Origin: Nelumbo lutea
Taxonomy: Eukaryota > Streptophyta > Magnoliopsida > Proteales > Nelumbonaceae
NCBI GenBank assembly: GCA_022828595.1
Contig: JAKGHH010000007.1
Span: 63,848,727 to 63,912,726 of the forward strand
Direction of reading: 5' to 3'
DNA length: 64,000 nt
In this document: positions 20,659-32,450 of the stretch, one piece after another
Position numbering within the stretch: the first letter of the stretch is position 1
Layout: every line of letters begins with the position of its first letter
The notes under the pieces: model-generated
Databases searched by the model: none
Told to the model about the DNA's origin: nothing
Seen by the model: the letters and a program-made list of their open reading frames with translations, nothing else
Program-made: the position numbers and the translations under genes

Positions 20659-23600
20659 GGTTAGAGTTTCACCACATCTCAAACAAAGGACACACACATG
20701 AGGAGAGAGGCAATTGTTTGGCCTCCTTTTCTATAGCACATCACAAGTGTTTACCTTCCCTAGGAACACTTCCCAACAAAAAGCTTGTACTTTTGGAGGG
20801 ATCGGTTTAGTCCAAATTTCTCTCACTGGCCATAGGGTTAATATGAGTGAGCAAACCAAAGAAAGATGCACAGGAAAATAAACTATCAGAAGTTGGGGAC
20901 CACACTCTACAATCAGCTATAGATTGGTCCAAGTAGACCCTCTCAAGTGTTGAAATCAACAGCACTAGAGACTCACACTCATTTTCCCTCAACCCTCTTC
21001 TAAAGCCAAAATTCCAAGAGATCCCTGATTCCAAAAGCACACCAAACCTAGCAACAAGTTTGTTTTTATAGTTTGATAAAGAGTAGAGGTCTGGGAAATT
21101 AAGCATAAGAGGCACATCCCCAACCCAAAGGTCTTTCCAGAATAAAACTTTGTTGCCACAACCAACGTCAAACCTGATAAATTGAAGAAAAGTTGGATAT
21201 ACCTCAAAGATTGCCTTCTAAGGAGAGGATGAGCTGCATTGGGGGCTAATTTTGCATCCTAGCCGTTATCTGCATCACCATGTAAGCTTTTAATGACCCT
21301 GTGCCACAACCTTTCTTCCTCACAAGGGAATCTCCATAGCCATTTCTCTAGGAGGGCCTTGTTTCTCTTTATTAGGTTCCCTATACCTAATCCACCCTGG
21401 TCCTTAGGGTAACAAGCTTGCTCCCATTTCACTAAATGATCTTTCTTTTCTTCACCAGGCTCCCACAAAAAGTCCCTCATAATCTTCTCCAATTTCCTAG
21501 CTATTTTCACCGGGATCTTAAAGGTGGAAAGGAAGTAAGTGGGAAGGTTTGCAAGGGTTGATTTTATCAAGGTGATTCTTCCCCCCAAGGAAATATAATT
21601 TCTCTTCCACATTGCCAACATCTTCATGAACCTCTCTACCACCGGTTTCCAGAAGCTTTCAGCTTTTGGATTCCCACCCAAGGGCATTCCTAAGTATTCC
21701 AGAGGCCAATTTTTCACTTCACAACCTAGTAGATTTGCCATGGCTTGGATATCCCCCTCTTCAATGTTGATTCCGGCTACACAACTTTTTCCCCAATTAA
21801 CTTTCAATTTGGAGGCCTATTGAAATTCATCCACCAATCTTTTCAGATTCCTTAAACTGGCTCCATCACAACTTTCACAGAAAATAATTATGTCATTAGC
21901 AAATTGCAAATGAGACACCACCACTTCTAATCTACCCATTCTCCAACCTTTAAACTGGTTTTCTTGATCAGCTTTGGTGATTTGTCTACTCAAAACCTCA
22001 GCCACAAAGGTGAATAAGAATGAAGATAAGGGGTCACCTTGTCTTAGTCCTCATTTAGCCTGGAAGAAATCCTTTGCTACCCCATTCATCAGAATAGAAA
22101 AATGTGCTAAGCTAATACACTCTTTAATCCACATCCTCCATCTTTCGCCTAGCCCCATCTTTTCCATTAAATTCAATAGGAAGGACCAATCCACCATATC
22201 ATAAGCTTTTTCAAGGTCTAATTTACAAATCAAACCTTTGTCACCTTGTTTTCTCTTAGCTGCCACACATCATTTGCCACTAAAATTTGATTCACAATTT
22301 GTCTCCCCTCTACAAAAGCTCCTTGGTTCTGAGAAATAATATAGGGCAGTACAGTCTTCAACCTACCAGTCAGGACTTTAGCAATGATTTTATACAAGCT
22401 ACCCACAAGACTTATCAGTCTGTAATCCTTAGGGGTTTTGGCCTCCTCCTTTTTTGGCACTAAAGCAACAAAAGTTGCATTTGCTCCAGGCGATAATTTC
22501 CCTTCTTGATAAAACTCCACAAATACATCCATTAATTCATCTTTCAAAATTTCCCAACAGTCTTGATAGAAAGCCATTGAAAATCCATCTGGCCCTGGTG
22601 CTTTAGATCTATCCGTCGAGAATTTTGCTTCATGTATCTCCTCAATAGTGAAGGCTCTTTCTAGGAGGTTAACTTCGGATTTTGGCACTTTGTCCCACTG
22701 TAAATCTCCCAATTCTGCCATGTTTTCATCAGAGGATGCTAGGATTGACTTAAAGTGATCCACAAAGCATCTTTCAATTTCCTCTTTTGCAGTTATCACT
22801 CTTCCATCCACCTCTATACTGGAAATTTGGTTTTCCGTCTTTTCCCATTTGTTAGAGAGTGGAAAAAACTGGTATTTCCATCCCCTTCCAGAAGCCATTT
22901 ACATCTAAATTTTTTTCTTAGAATCTCTTCCAATTGCACTTTTAAGTTCCATCTTTCTATTCTATCCTCCACCCCACACTCTTTCTTGGCCTCCTTTTGG
23001 TCCACTTCATTTTCCTGGCTAAATCCTCCTTTATGACCTCAACTTTTCCAAATTCTTTGTTCCACTCCTTGACCTTTTCCTTCAATCTTTTTAGTTTGTT
23101 AGAGAATCTCACCACTTTGTTTCTAGCCCTAATCCCATCATCTAACCACCATTCTTTTACCCTTCGCAAAAAGTTTGGAACTTCTAGCCACATGTTTTCA
23201 AATCTAAAAGGTGTGGGGCCACCAATAAGATTTTCTTGGTAAAGGCTTAAAGGGCAATGATCAGAAGTCACTCTAGGTAGGGCTTTTAGTGTCAAAGTGC
23301 CCCACAGCTCTTCCCAATCAATGGAGTATAGGAATCTATCCAGTTTTGAGCACATTTGATTTTCTTGGAGATTTGACCAGGTGAAAGAGGCTTGTAACAA
23401 GGTAGGCTCTTTTAGTTCTAGGGACTCAATTAGGGAATTGAAATGTTTCATGTAGATGTTAAGGGTTGGTTGGGGTTGTTTGTCTCATTTGTATATCTTA
23501 TTACATTGAAATCCCCACCCAAACACCACAGACCCTCCCAAATGCCTCTGACTGCAGCTATCTCTTCCCAGAATGAGTTCCTCTCTCTATATGAATTCGA

Positions 23601-23930
23601 CTCGTACACATTAGTCAAGACCCACTCCCTTCCATCACTCATCCTCTTGGCTTTTATTGATACTGAGTACTGTCCTATTAGTTCCTCCTGACAGTCAATT
23701 TCCTCATTCTTCCACATTGTAAGGATTCCACCCGAGGCACCCCACGATGGGGCAAAAGACCAACTTAGACCCCTGCAACTTCAGATACTTCTTATCCACC
23801 TTCTGTCCAAGTTCGAAAGCTTTGTCTCCTGTAACATGACTATAACCGGTCTCTCCTTTCTTATCACATTTCTGATGACTCTCCTTTTCTTTGCACTTCC
23901 TAAACCTCTTATATTCCAACAAAGCACTTT
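20659..23930 (-). pseudogene. LINE E ORF2, endonuclease and reverse transcriptase part
   Basis: Reading downward from about 23930, the endonuclease shows LQGSK-like, GGDFNVI and TSDHCPLS motifs. The RT follows with KAPGPDGFSMAFYQDCW, YRLISLVGSLYKIIAK, NQGAFVEGRQI, LDLEKAYDMVDW and the catalytic block SHLQFANDIIIFCE (near 21910-21930). Then come YLGMPLGGNPK and the start of the zinc-binding RVT segment (near 20810-21200). The catalytic FADD motif reads FAND, so one metal-binding aspartate is lost. Several frameshifts and stops separate open segments of up to 222 codons. Confidence 0.9.
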
Positions 23931-24151
23931 CATTTCACTCTTTTTTCCCCGACCCTAATTCAATCCCAAATCCTATTCTCCTCTTTTCTTCTCCCTTTTC
24001 CTATTTACAGTCTTCTCATAGGACACACCACAGGCTAGCCTTTCCACCTCTTTCATTCTTCTCTTTCTTTTTTTATCATCTTTTATCCCCTTTCTAAGAT
24101 AGACCTTTCCTTTGGCGAACTTCCTTTTGGCTTCTTTTTGTTCCTCTCCTT

Positions 24152-26575
24152 TTACTTTGGGTATCTCTCTACATCCTTCTCCCTCATCCAAATGCAGTCT
24201 TCCTTTTCCTTCTCTTGGGTACCTGCAATAACTTCATTTCCCCCTTCATCCTTTTCCAAAACCATCACATTAAACAATTTCTCCTCATTGTCTTTTCCAC
24301 CACCCCCTCCTTTTTCTATTGCACATGGGTCATTATCCGCCACCGGTGACGTTTCAACAGCTGGAACTGCAAAATCCAAAGGCTGAAGATTACTACAAGG
24401 ATCAAAATCAAATGAGTTTGACAGAAAGGTGGGGGCGAAGAAAGAACTATATTGAGAGGAGGGGGGAAGAGACTCCCTGATCTTGAATTTGGATTTCATC
24501 GATTCCTCCAAAGACAAACCCAGATGGTTCAGGTTCAGGTACAGTGTCCACCTGCGCAGCTGGGGGGAGCTGTTCCTCAAGTGGTTCCAAAGTCGGTTTG
24601 CTATGGAAACCCGTCTCCACAAAACTGCCACCCTATCTTTGTTCTTGATTTGTATTTATTTTCTTCTCTCTCTAAGAATCTCCTGTAGGCGTTCCACTTT
24701 CCGCAGTAAGGTTACCAGCCCCTGAATCTTGTATCTCCAGAATCTCTGTACCAGCATCTTCAGAGAAGAGCAGTTCAGTTCTGAAAGCTTCAGAGTCTAA
24801 AAGTTTGCAGGTCTTTGTCGAATTGATGCTACCAATACTTGACAACAGATCACCCTCGTCTTCTTCGACATCTCTTAACGCCTCCCAATCTGAGTCATCT
24901 TCAGAGTCTCCTTGTGAGACCCTATTGTAGCGAGGGTTTGGCTTCTCAGGTGTCATGGAGTTTTCTTCAGTCGCCGGCCTCCAATGCAGCTTCAACCCAG
25001 TCACCGGTGTCTTTCCTGCAGCCGGAGGAAGAGGAGGGGAGGGTTTTCTGATCGTCGTTCCTGTTTGGGGACGATTTGAGCGGATAGGCACACTTTGGGA
25101 TGATGATAGACCACAATCATCGTCCCCCATCGACGCAAGGGAGCTTTGCGCATGACTTTTAAAAGGGTCACGTGACCCAACTTGAAAGACCTGGCCCAGA
25201 TTAGACTTCCAGATCGGGTTATGTAGACCTGGGTCCGACTTTTCAATTGATTTTGTAAATTGAGCGCGAGGTGGCTCTTTTTTTGATTGCAGCACTCAGC
25301 ATAGGATTTCTTTTGGGCCGTTGGATCCCATTCGCATTTTTTCAAAAAATCTCCCTTAAATGGCCAAGCAGTCTCCTTTAATCTATTGCCCGACTTTTCA
25401 GTTTCCAAAAACGCCTGGTCAACTTGACCTTTTGGACGGTCCACCCAGCTCTCGCCACATGGCCTCCAACAGTCCACGTCATCATCTTCTTCTACCTCCA
25501 AACTGTTCCACAGCCTTGCTTCGACTTCCGACACCAACCACACCTTTCTCCAACAGTCATCCACGAAGATGTCCAGGCTTCTTGGGATTATTTCCAATCT
25601 TCCACCTGCAACTTTAATCTTTTCCGCTTGAAGGTTTTGCATGCAAAAACCTTCCAAGACCCCACCACAGGCCACTGCTATCTTATGGAATATGTGCTCC
25701 TGCCAGAGGTTGAAGGGTAAACCCAGAATCTTGATAACTATGGTCTTCTGCGAGATATTCAGTTCGTTACAGGAGGGCGACCGATTTTCCACTGCAATCT
25801 GGCCAAGTTTGGTTTCAAGGATTCTGCTCACAGTCTGAAGTTCAACCATGTCAAGAATTGCCTTATTCTTTTTAATTGGGTTGAGGGTGATTTTCTCTTT
25901 TGGATGAAGCGTCTCCAGTAGGATTTGCAATACTTCTTCCCAATCCATAACCTCTGTTTTCACTTTCACAACTTTCCTCTTAAACCAGTCCCCATTCCTT
26001 CCATCCCATATTATTTTTGAACTCATATCTGTCGAAAGTACTGTTATAGGAGTAATCTTTTTAGTTTGCTTTTGCTGGTTTGCTTTCCCAGTTTGGCTCT
26101 CACTCACCTCTGCAGATTTTTGTTCTTTCCTCATAGTTTGCTCTTCAGTATTCGAGAACTCCCATTTTTTCTGGTTGAAATCATCAAGTGCACCTGCGAT
26201 CATCTTCCACCCCTGTTTAGCTTGTCCCTCTGGAAGGCATACTAGTTGTTTTCTCCCTTTGCCAAAGAACTCTGTTAGTAAAATAAATCCTCCATTTGTG
26301 TTCCTTCTATTTTCTACTGTGAATCTCTTCCCATTGTTTGTCGTTTCATTTCCCCACCCTTGTATTCTTTCTGCAAATAGAAAGTCATCTACGAAACCTT
26401 TAAGCCAGTCCACTACTTCTGATTCCATTATGATAGTTGCTTGTTGATCTTCCCTGATTTTCATAGCTTCTTCCCTCTGCTTGTTATTTCCTCCATAAGG
26501 ACCTTCTTCTTCTCCAACTGAAGTATTCTTCTCCGTCTTGTTGCCTGAATGAAACTCTCCATTTCGGCTTTTCAC
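24152..26575 (-). pseudogene. LINE E ORF1 (DUF4283-like nucleic-acid-binding protein)
   Basis: A 524-codon open frame starts at ATG 26575-26573 and reaches 25001. Its middle has the pattern of the DUF4283 domain of plant LINE ORF1 (KILGLPFNLWQEHIFHKIAV followed by CGGVLEGF). The frame then shifts into 25295-24672, which carries an acidic C-terminal segment (SEDDSDWEALRDVEEDEGD), and into 24631-24152. At least two frameshifts make it non-functional. The product would bind LINE RNA in the ribonucleoprotein. Confidence 0.8.
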
Positions 26576-26605
26576 AAGTCAGATGGTTAAGCATCCATTA
26601 GTTAA

Positions 26606-26973
26606 TGTAGAGAACACTGGTGTGGGCCCCACGGCTGTGGTCCCCACTGTGTTCGTATGACAGCACATGTAATCTTTGTTAGTTATATCAGTGTTAGTCG
26701 GTAGTTATTTCAGACAGCTTGTTATTTCAGTTTATTATTGTTTTTATTTGCCATGTAAGCATTAAAGGCAATTCTGCCCTTTCCTACAATTAGTGAACAT
26801 AACATATAAATATTGAGAGGGTGGCGGTGGTAGATTCATTTTGATCTGTCCCTCTTTTCCTAAACTCTTGTGTACTTCTGCTTTCTTCTTTTTCTTCTTC
26901 TTCTTTCCTTCTACTTTTCTCAATCCGAAACCTTTTTGGGATTCAAGACTGACTGTAGTCTTGATTGACTACT
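26606..26973 (+). repeat. 5' LTR of the copia element
   Basis: It runs from TGTAGAGAACAC to GATTGACTACT. A TATA-like stretch (CATATAAATATT, near 26802) is followed by a CT-rich zone, the usual promoter layout of copia LTRs. Confidence 0.92.
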
Positions 26974-26985
26974 TGGTATCAGAGT
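26974..26985 (+). promoter_or_regulatory. Copia primer binding site, initiator-Met tRNA
   Basis: TGGTATCAGAGT directly follows the 5' LTR. Eleven bases match the initiator-Met tRNA complement. Confidence 0.88.
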
Positions 26986-27689
26986 CTCTCTAGGGTTTCT
27001 CATGTGTGTCTAGTCTAGCCGACCACATGAGAACTGTCTAGGGCTGGAAGCTTACAAAGGACTGTTTGTTGGCTGATTCTTGGAGGTTACCAGAAGGGTT
27101 TAGCAGCTGTCCGAAGGCTTGTAGAGGCTTGGAGAGTGTTTTGGTAATCAGGAAGAATCAGAGAAGGTTCAAAGGATCAATATTAGGGTTCAGGTCGTGA
27201 TTGAAGGTAGCGATCAGAGTTTTCTGGGTAAGTTTTTATCTTTCCTTGTGATCGTTGTCAGTCAAAGATAGGTTGGACCTATCTAGGAGGAGCGGCTGAA
27301 CTCCCCTTTATTTTCTCAGAGGCGATCAGTTTTTTTCTTTTAGGGTTTGTCATTAACCCTACGGCCAGACTTGACTGTGGCTCCTTTTGGAAGGTGTGGC
27401 TGAGCACTGTTTATGTTCTCACAAAGTTTTTCCTAACCCTATGATTACAACCCTAATTCTGCTTCAGCATTACAGGTTGTTTTCTAAGTGGTTTCTAGAC
27501 CTGTTTCGGCTTCAGAGACTGTTTTGGGGGTGATAACTGTTATCGGACTGCTTATATTCTAACTGCCGATTGGTTTCAGATCAGATTTGAACTGATCTCA
27601 TACAGATTTCTGACTGTGATCAGTTATTTAAGTGCTGTTTTCTATTGCAGTAGCCCTAAGAGTTCTTAATTACTGATTCTTAACCAAGA

Positions 27690-28540
27690 ATGGAGTTCAA
27701 AAATCAAGGGGAAGGTGTCTTTGGGAACAACAGTTCTAGTAATATGTCTGAGACTGCGTTTCAGATTACAACTGTGAGATTTGACGGATCCAATTACTTG
27801 GAATGGGCCCAATCGGCCATGATGGCTATTGGGGGAAGAGGAAAACTTAGCTACCTATTGGGAGATGCAAAAGAACCTTCCAAGGAGGGCCCAATGTATA
27901 CCAAGTGGGTTCAGGAGAACTACTTGGTTATAACATGGCTGTGCAACTCTATGCAACTATATAATCAGCCGAAATTATTTGTGGGCAAAAACAACAAAGG
28001 AGATCTGAGATGTCATGAAAGAGACCTACTCCCAACCCCTTAATGTTGCTAGAGCCTATGAACTGAAGTGTGAGGTAAATAACCTCAAACAAGGAGAGAA
28101 ACCAGTCTTTATTTATTTCTCTACCTTGAAATCTTTGTGGCATGAAATTGACCATCTGGAGACTCTTGAGTGGGAAAGTCCAAAAGATGCATAGACCCAT
28201 AAAAAGCAAGTCGAGACCAATAGGGTGTTTGAATTCTTGGCTGGTCTGAATTATGATTATGACATTGTGAGACAACAAATACTGATAAGAGATAGTGTGA
28301 CCTTATCTCAAGCCTACTCTTTGGTGCATGGTGAAGAGACTAGGAGAAAGTTATGATGCAGCATCAGCCCTTCCCCCTAGCCCTAGCAGTAGTTAAACCT
28401 AAGTCTAGGGGTGATACAGAAAGGGACATGAAGAAGGAAGATAAACAGGATTTAGTGTGTGAACATTGCTAGAAACCCAAGCATACTAAAGACACATGTT
28501 GGAAGCTGCACCCTCATTTAGTCCCAACAAAACTAAGGAA
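27690..28540 (+). pseudogene. Copia gag
   Basis: The ATG at 27690 opens a frame with the copia capsid pattern (RFDGSNYLEWAQSAM, LGDAKEPSKEGPMYTKW). After a frameshift near 27985 the next frame holds LKCEVNNLKQGEKPV and FLAGLNYDYDIVRQQI, as in UBN2-type gag. A zinc knuckle is at about 28461-28502 (CEHC, then a TAG stop, then KPKHTKDTC). Another in-frame TAG lies at about 28192. Confidence 0.85.
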
Positions 28541-28559
28541 TAAAAGGGGTAATGCTAAT

Positions 28560-31500
28560 ATGGCTGTGAATACCGATTCTACATCCTCATCGGGCATAAA
28601 AGGCACGCCCCTAGACACCTTAGCTACAGTTCGGGCTGCCCTAATACAGTTGGAAAAGGAGGTTGGGAATTCAGCTCAGCCATCTCAGTCATCATCAGCC
28701 CCTGCCACATCAGCCTTTGCTCATTCAGGTACTCAGGCCTTAACTTACCATGCTTCAACTCCAGATAACACTGAACATTGTTGGGTAATAGACTCAGGTG
28801 CATCTGACCATATGACTAGCTTGCCATTACTGTTCACTACTTATCACTTATCTTCTGGTAGAGATAAAGTATCCATTGCTGATGGCTCCCTTGTTCCCAT
28901 TTCTGGCAAGGGTGACATCAAGTTATTTGATACTATCTCCTTATCCTCAGTCTTGCATGTTCCTAAACTTGATACTAATTTGCTTTCAATCATTAGTATT
29001 ACAAAACATCAGAACTGTTCAGTAACCTTTTTCCCTGACCGATGTGTTTTTCAGGATTTGGAGACGAGGAAGGTGCATGGGACTGGCCGTGAGACGAATG
29101 TGATTTATCTGCTTGGAGAGAGTTCTCATTGGAAAGAGCCTGTTGATAAGAAGTCTTTTGTTTCTCAGTCTATGAGTCCAGTTATGCTCTGGCATAATCA
29201 GTTAGGTCATTTATCTTTTCGGTCATTGAAGAGTCTGTTTCCTAATTTGTTTGAGTCTGTTGAGGTGTCAGATTTGAGATGTGAGAGTTGTGAGCTTGCA
29301 AAACATTGTAGAACATCTTATTCCTTGAGTAATAAAAGAAGTAGTAATTCTTTTGATGTTATGCACACCGATGTTTGGGGCCCGTATCACATCCCTTCTA
29401 TCGGGGGGGATACAAATATTTCCCGTTGTTTGTTGATGACTATACCCGTTTTTCTTGGGTTTACCTTATGCGTTCTCAAGATGAGGTTCCCGCTCTGACC
29501 CAAACCTTTCATCAGATGATTTTAACCCAGTTTGGGGTCAAAATCAAAATCCTCAGATCTGATAATGCAAAAGAATACTTTGCCAAGCCGCTGGCCTCTT
29601 ATCTACTCAATCATTGGATTATTCACCAGAGCACTTGTCCTTATACACCACAGCAGAATGGGGTTGCCGAGAGGAAGAATAGGCACATTTTGGAGGTGGC
29701 TAGAAGCATCATGTTTACCTTCAATGTGCCTATCCGTTTTTGGGGAGATGCTATCCTCACGGCAGTGTATCTCATTAATCGGGTTCCCTCACGGGTTCTT
29801 GACATGAAGCCTCCGTTTACCCTTCTATACCCAGACGAGGAATTGTTTACTGTTCCTCTTAGAACCTTTGGTTGCACCTGCTTTGTTCAGATCCTTGGAC
29901 CTCATCATTCCAAATTTGATCCTAAGGCCTCCAAATGCATTTTTCTCGGTTATGCACAAACTCAAAAGGGTTATTGCTACTATGATCTTGTTTCTGGGAG
30001 GAGATTTGTCTCGATGGATGTCACTTTCTTTGAGGAGGTACCCTATTACCCTAAGGTTTCTCCTTAGGGGGAGAGTAATGAGAATTTGGGTCTTTTTCCT
30101 CAGGGGGAGCATAGTGAGAGTGGGGTTAACTCATCTGAGGTTCCTTTACCCATTCCATTGAGTGATGAGAGCTGTAATGGTGAGGGTTGTTAGAGGGATC
30201 AGGAGTTGAAAGTCTATCACAGGCGGTGGAAGCAGGTTGATTTCGGTCATCACCAGTCCAGGCCAGCCCCAGTTCCTTCTACGGATACAGATCCAGGTAC
30301 TACAGTCCCCTTATGAGATCCAAGTCCCATTGAGATACCTTCCACTATTGCTACTTCCCTTCCTTCGGATGACCTTGACCTCCCTATTGCTGTCCGTAAA
30401 GGGAAACGACGTTGCACCACATCCACAGCTCACATCATTTCCCAGTTTCTGTCCTATGATCGCCTGTCTCCCTCTTACAGGTCTTTTATCACTTCCATTG
30501 CTGATATTCCTATCCCTAGAACAGTGCAAGAAGCCTTGTCAGTTCCTGAGTGGAAAGATGCAATGAGGGTTGAAATGGATGCCCTTTTGAGAAATAATAC
30601 TTGGGAGCTAGTTGACCTACCCAAAGGAAAGAAACCGGTTGGATGTAGATGGGTATTTACTATGAAACATAATGCTGATGGTTCCATTGAAAGGTACAAA
30701 GCCTGGTTAGTTGCAAAAGGATTTACTCAAACTTATGGTATAGACTACTTGGAGACTTTTGCCCCAGTAGCAAAGATGACTACTATTCGAGTTCTATTAG
30801 CCCTTGCAACAAGTTATTCTTGGCCTTTGTTCCAGATGGACGTTAAAAATGCCTTTCTGAACGGGGACTTATAGGAAGAAGTCTACATGCAGTTTACCCC
30901 TGGATTTTATGATGTAAAGATAGGTAAAAAGGTTTGCTGACTGAATAAGGCATTGTATGGGCTAAAGCAGTCCCCTGTAGCTTGGTTTGATAGATTCAGA
31001 CTAACCCTTGGAAAATTCGGCTATGTACAAGCCAGTCAGATCATACATTGTTCTTTAAAAGAGTGAACTCTTCTTTAACCTTGCTGGCTGTATATGTGGA
31101 TGATATTGTAGTGACAGGGAATGATAATAGTGAGATTGAGTCCCTCAAACAACTCTATCAAGAGTTTGAGGTGAAAGATCTTAGTGCACTGCGATACTTT
31201 TTGGGTATTGAGGTTGCTAGATCTAAACAAGGGGATATTTATTTCTCAAAGGAAGTATGTTCTAGATCTGTTAGTGGAAACTGGAAAGTTAGGTGTTACG
31301 CCTGTAGATACACTCATTGAACAGAATCACAAGATTAGTGCAGAGGGTGGAGAGCCTCTTGAAGACAAAGCTATGTTCAAACGGTTGGTTGGAAAACTCC
31401 TATATCTTTGTCTCACACGACCAGACATTATTTATGCAGTCAGTGTTGTCAGCCAGTACATGCGTTCCCCTAGAACTACTCATCTTCTTGCAGTTGAGAG

Positions 31501-32028
31501 AATATTAGCATACTTGAAGAGATGTCCAGGTAGAGGTATATTGTTCAAGAATAATGATCACATGAAGGTGGAGGTCTATACAGATGCTGATTGGGCTAGG
31601 AGTGCGGATAACAGGAGGTCTACCTCTGGATATTGTGCCCTTGTAGGAGGTAACCCTGTCTCTCGGAGGAGTAAGAAACAAAGTGTTGTTTCTCGCTCTA
31701 GTGCCGGAGCTGAATACAGATCGATGGCTAATGGAGTGGCTGAAATCCTATGGCTGAAGTCACTACTTGAAGAGTTGGGTATTGATTATGAGAAGCCCTT
31801 GATGCTGTATTGCGATAATCAGGCGGCTATTAATATAGCTCATAATCCCGTGTAGCATAACAGAACTAAACATATCGAAGTTGATCGACATTTTGTTAGA
31901 GAAAGGGTCTCATCTCAAGAAGTGTGTCTCCCGTATATCACCTCCAACATGCAGCTCGCAGATCTTCTCGCCAAGGCTGTTCCCAAGTTGGGAATGACAA
32001 ATATCTATTCCCAACTTGCGGGGGAGTG
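28560..32028 (+). pseudogene. Copia pol (protease, integrase, RT, RNase H)
   Basis: Protease active site WVIDSGASDHM lies near 28780. The pre-integrase zinc motif WHNQLGHLS, then CESCELAKH, follows. Integrase continues after a frameshift near 29400 with FVDDYTRFSWVY, LRSDNAKEY and QQNGVAERKNRHI. RT starts near 30524 ([20 protein letters not shown]) and holds [14 protein letters not shown], then a TAG, and later the catalytic YVDDIVV (near 31095). RNase H ends it (TDADWARSADNRRSTSGY, YCDNQAAINIAHNPV). Stops or frameshifts near 30068, 30874, 30938, 31060, 31250 and 31855 make it dead. Confidence 0.92.
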
Positions 32029-32416
32029 TAGAGAACACTGATGTGGGCCCCATGGCTGTGGTCCCCATTGTGTTCGTATGACAAACATCATGTAACCCTT
32101 TGTAGTCGTATATCAGTGTTAGTTGGTAAGTATTTCAGACAATCTTGTCTATTTGCAGTTTATTGTTGTTTTTATTTGCCATGATAAGCAATAGAGGGCA
32201 ATTCTTCCCTATTCCTACAATTAGTGAACCATAACTTATATAATATTGAGAGGGTGGTGGCGGCAGATATCATTTGTGATCTCTCCTTCTTTTCCTAAAC
32301 CCTTGTGTACTTCTATCTTTCTTCTCTTGTTCTTCGTTCTTCTTTCCTTCTACTTTTCTCAATCCGATACCTTTTTAGGGAATTCAAGACTTGAATTGTA
32401 GTCTTGATTGACTACT
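32027..32416 (+). repeat. 3' LTR of the copia element
   Basis: It is homologous along its whole length to 26606-26973, with roughly a tenth of positions changed and several small insertions. It is directly preceded by the purine tract GCGGGGGAG (32018-32026). Confidence 0.92.
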
Positions 32417-32450
32417 GTTAAGAGTCAGGTTGGGCAAGGTACATCCTCTT

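Larger units (their letters stand above)
26606..32416 (+). mobile_element. Ty1/copia LTR retrotransposon, complete but decayed
   Basis: LTRs lie at 26606-26973 (368 bp) and 32027-32416 (390 bp), with target duplication GTTAA on both sides (26601-26605, 32417-32421). Integrase precedes reverse transcriptase, the order that defines Ty1/copia. The LTRs differ by many substitutions and indels, so it is older than the gypsy element. It is inserted in the 5' UTR of LINE E. LTR ends are TG and CT rather than TG and CA. Confidence 0.95.
14328..32433 (-). mobile_element. LINE E (near full-length L1-type LINE), split by a gypsy and a copia element
   Basis: The target duplication is GCAAGGTCATCCTCTT (14312-14327) and GCAAGGTACATCCTCTT (32434-32450), differing by one inserted A. 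Removing the two nested LTR elements leaves about 6.9 kb, the normal length of a plant LINE. Order on the minus strand: short 5' UTR (32433-32422 and 26605-26576), ORF1, ORF2 with endonuclease, reverse transcriptase, zinc-binding RVT segment and RNase H, then a 3' UTR ending in an A-run at about 14328-14335. The 5' UTR is interrupted by copia and the zinc-binding segment by gypsy. Confidence 0.9.
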
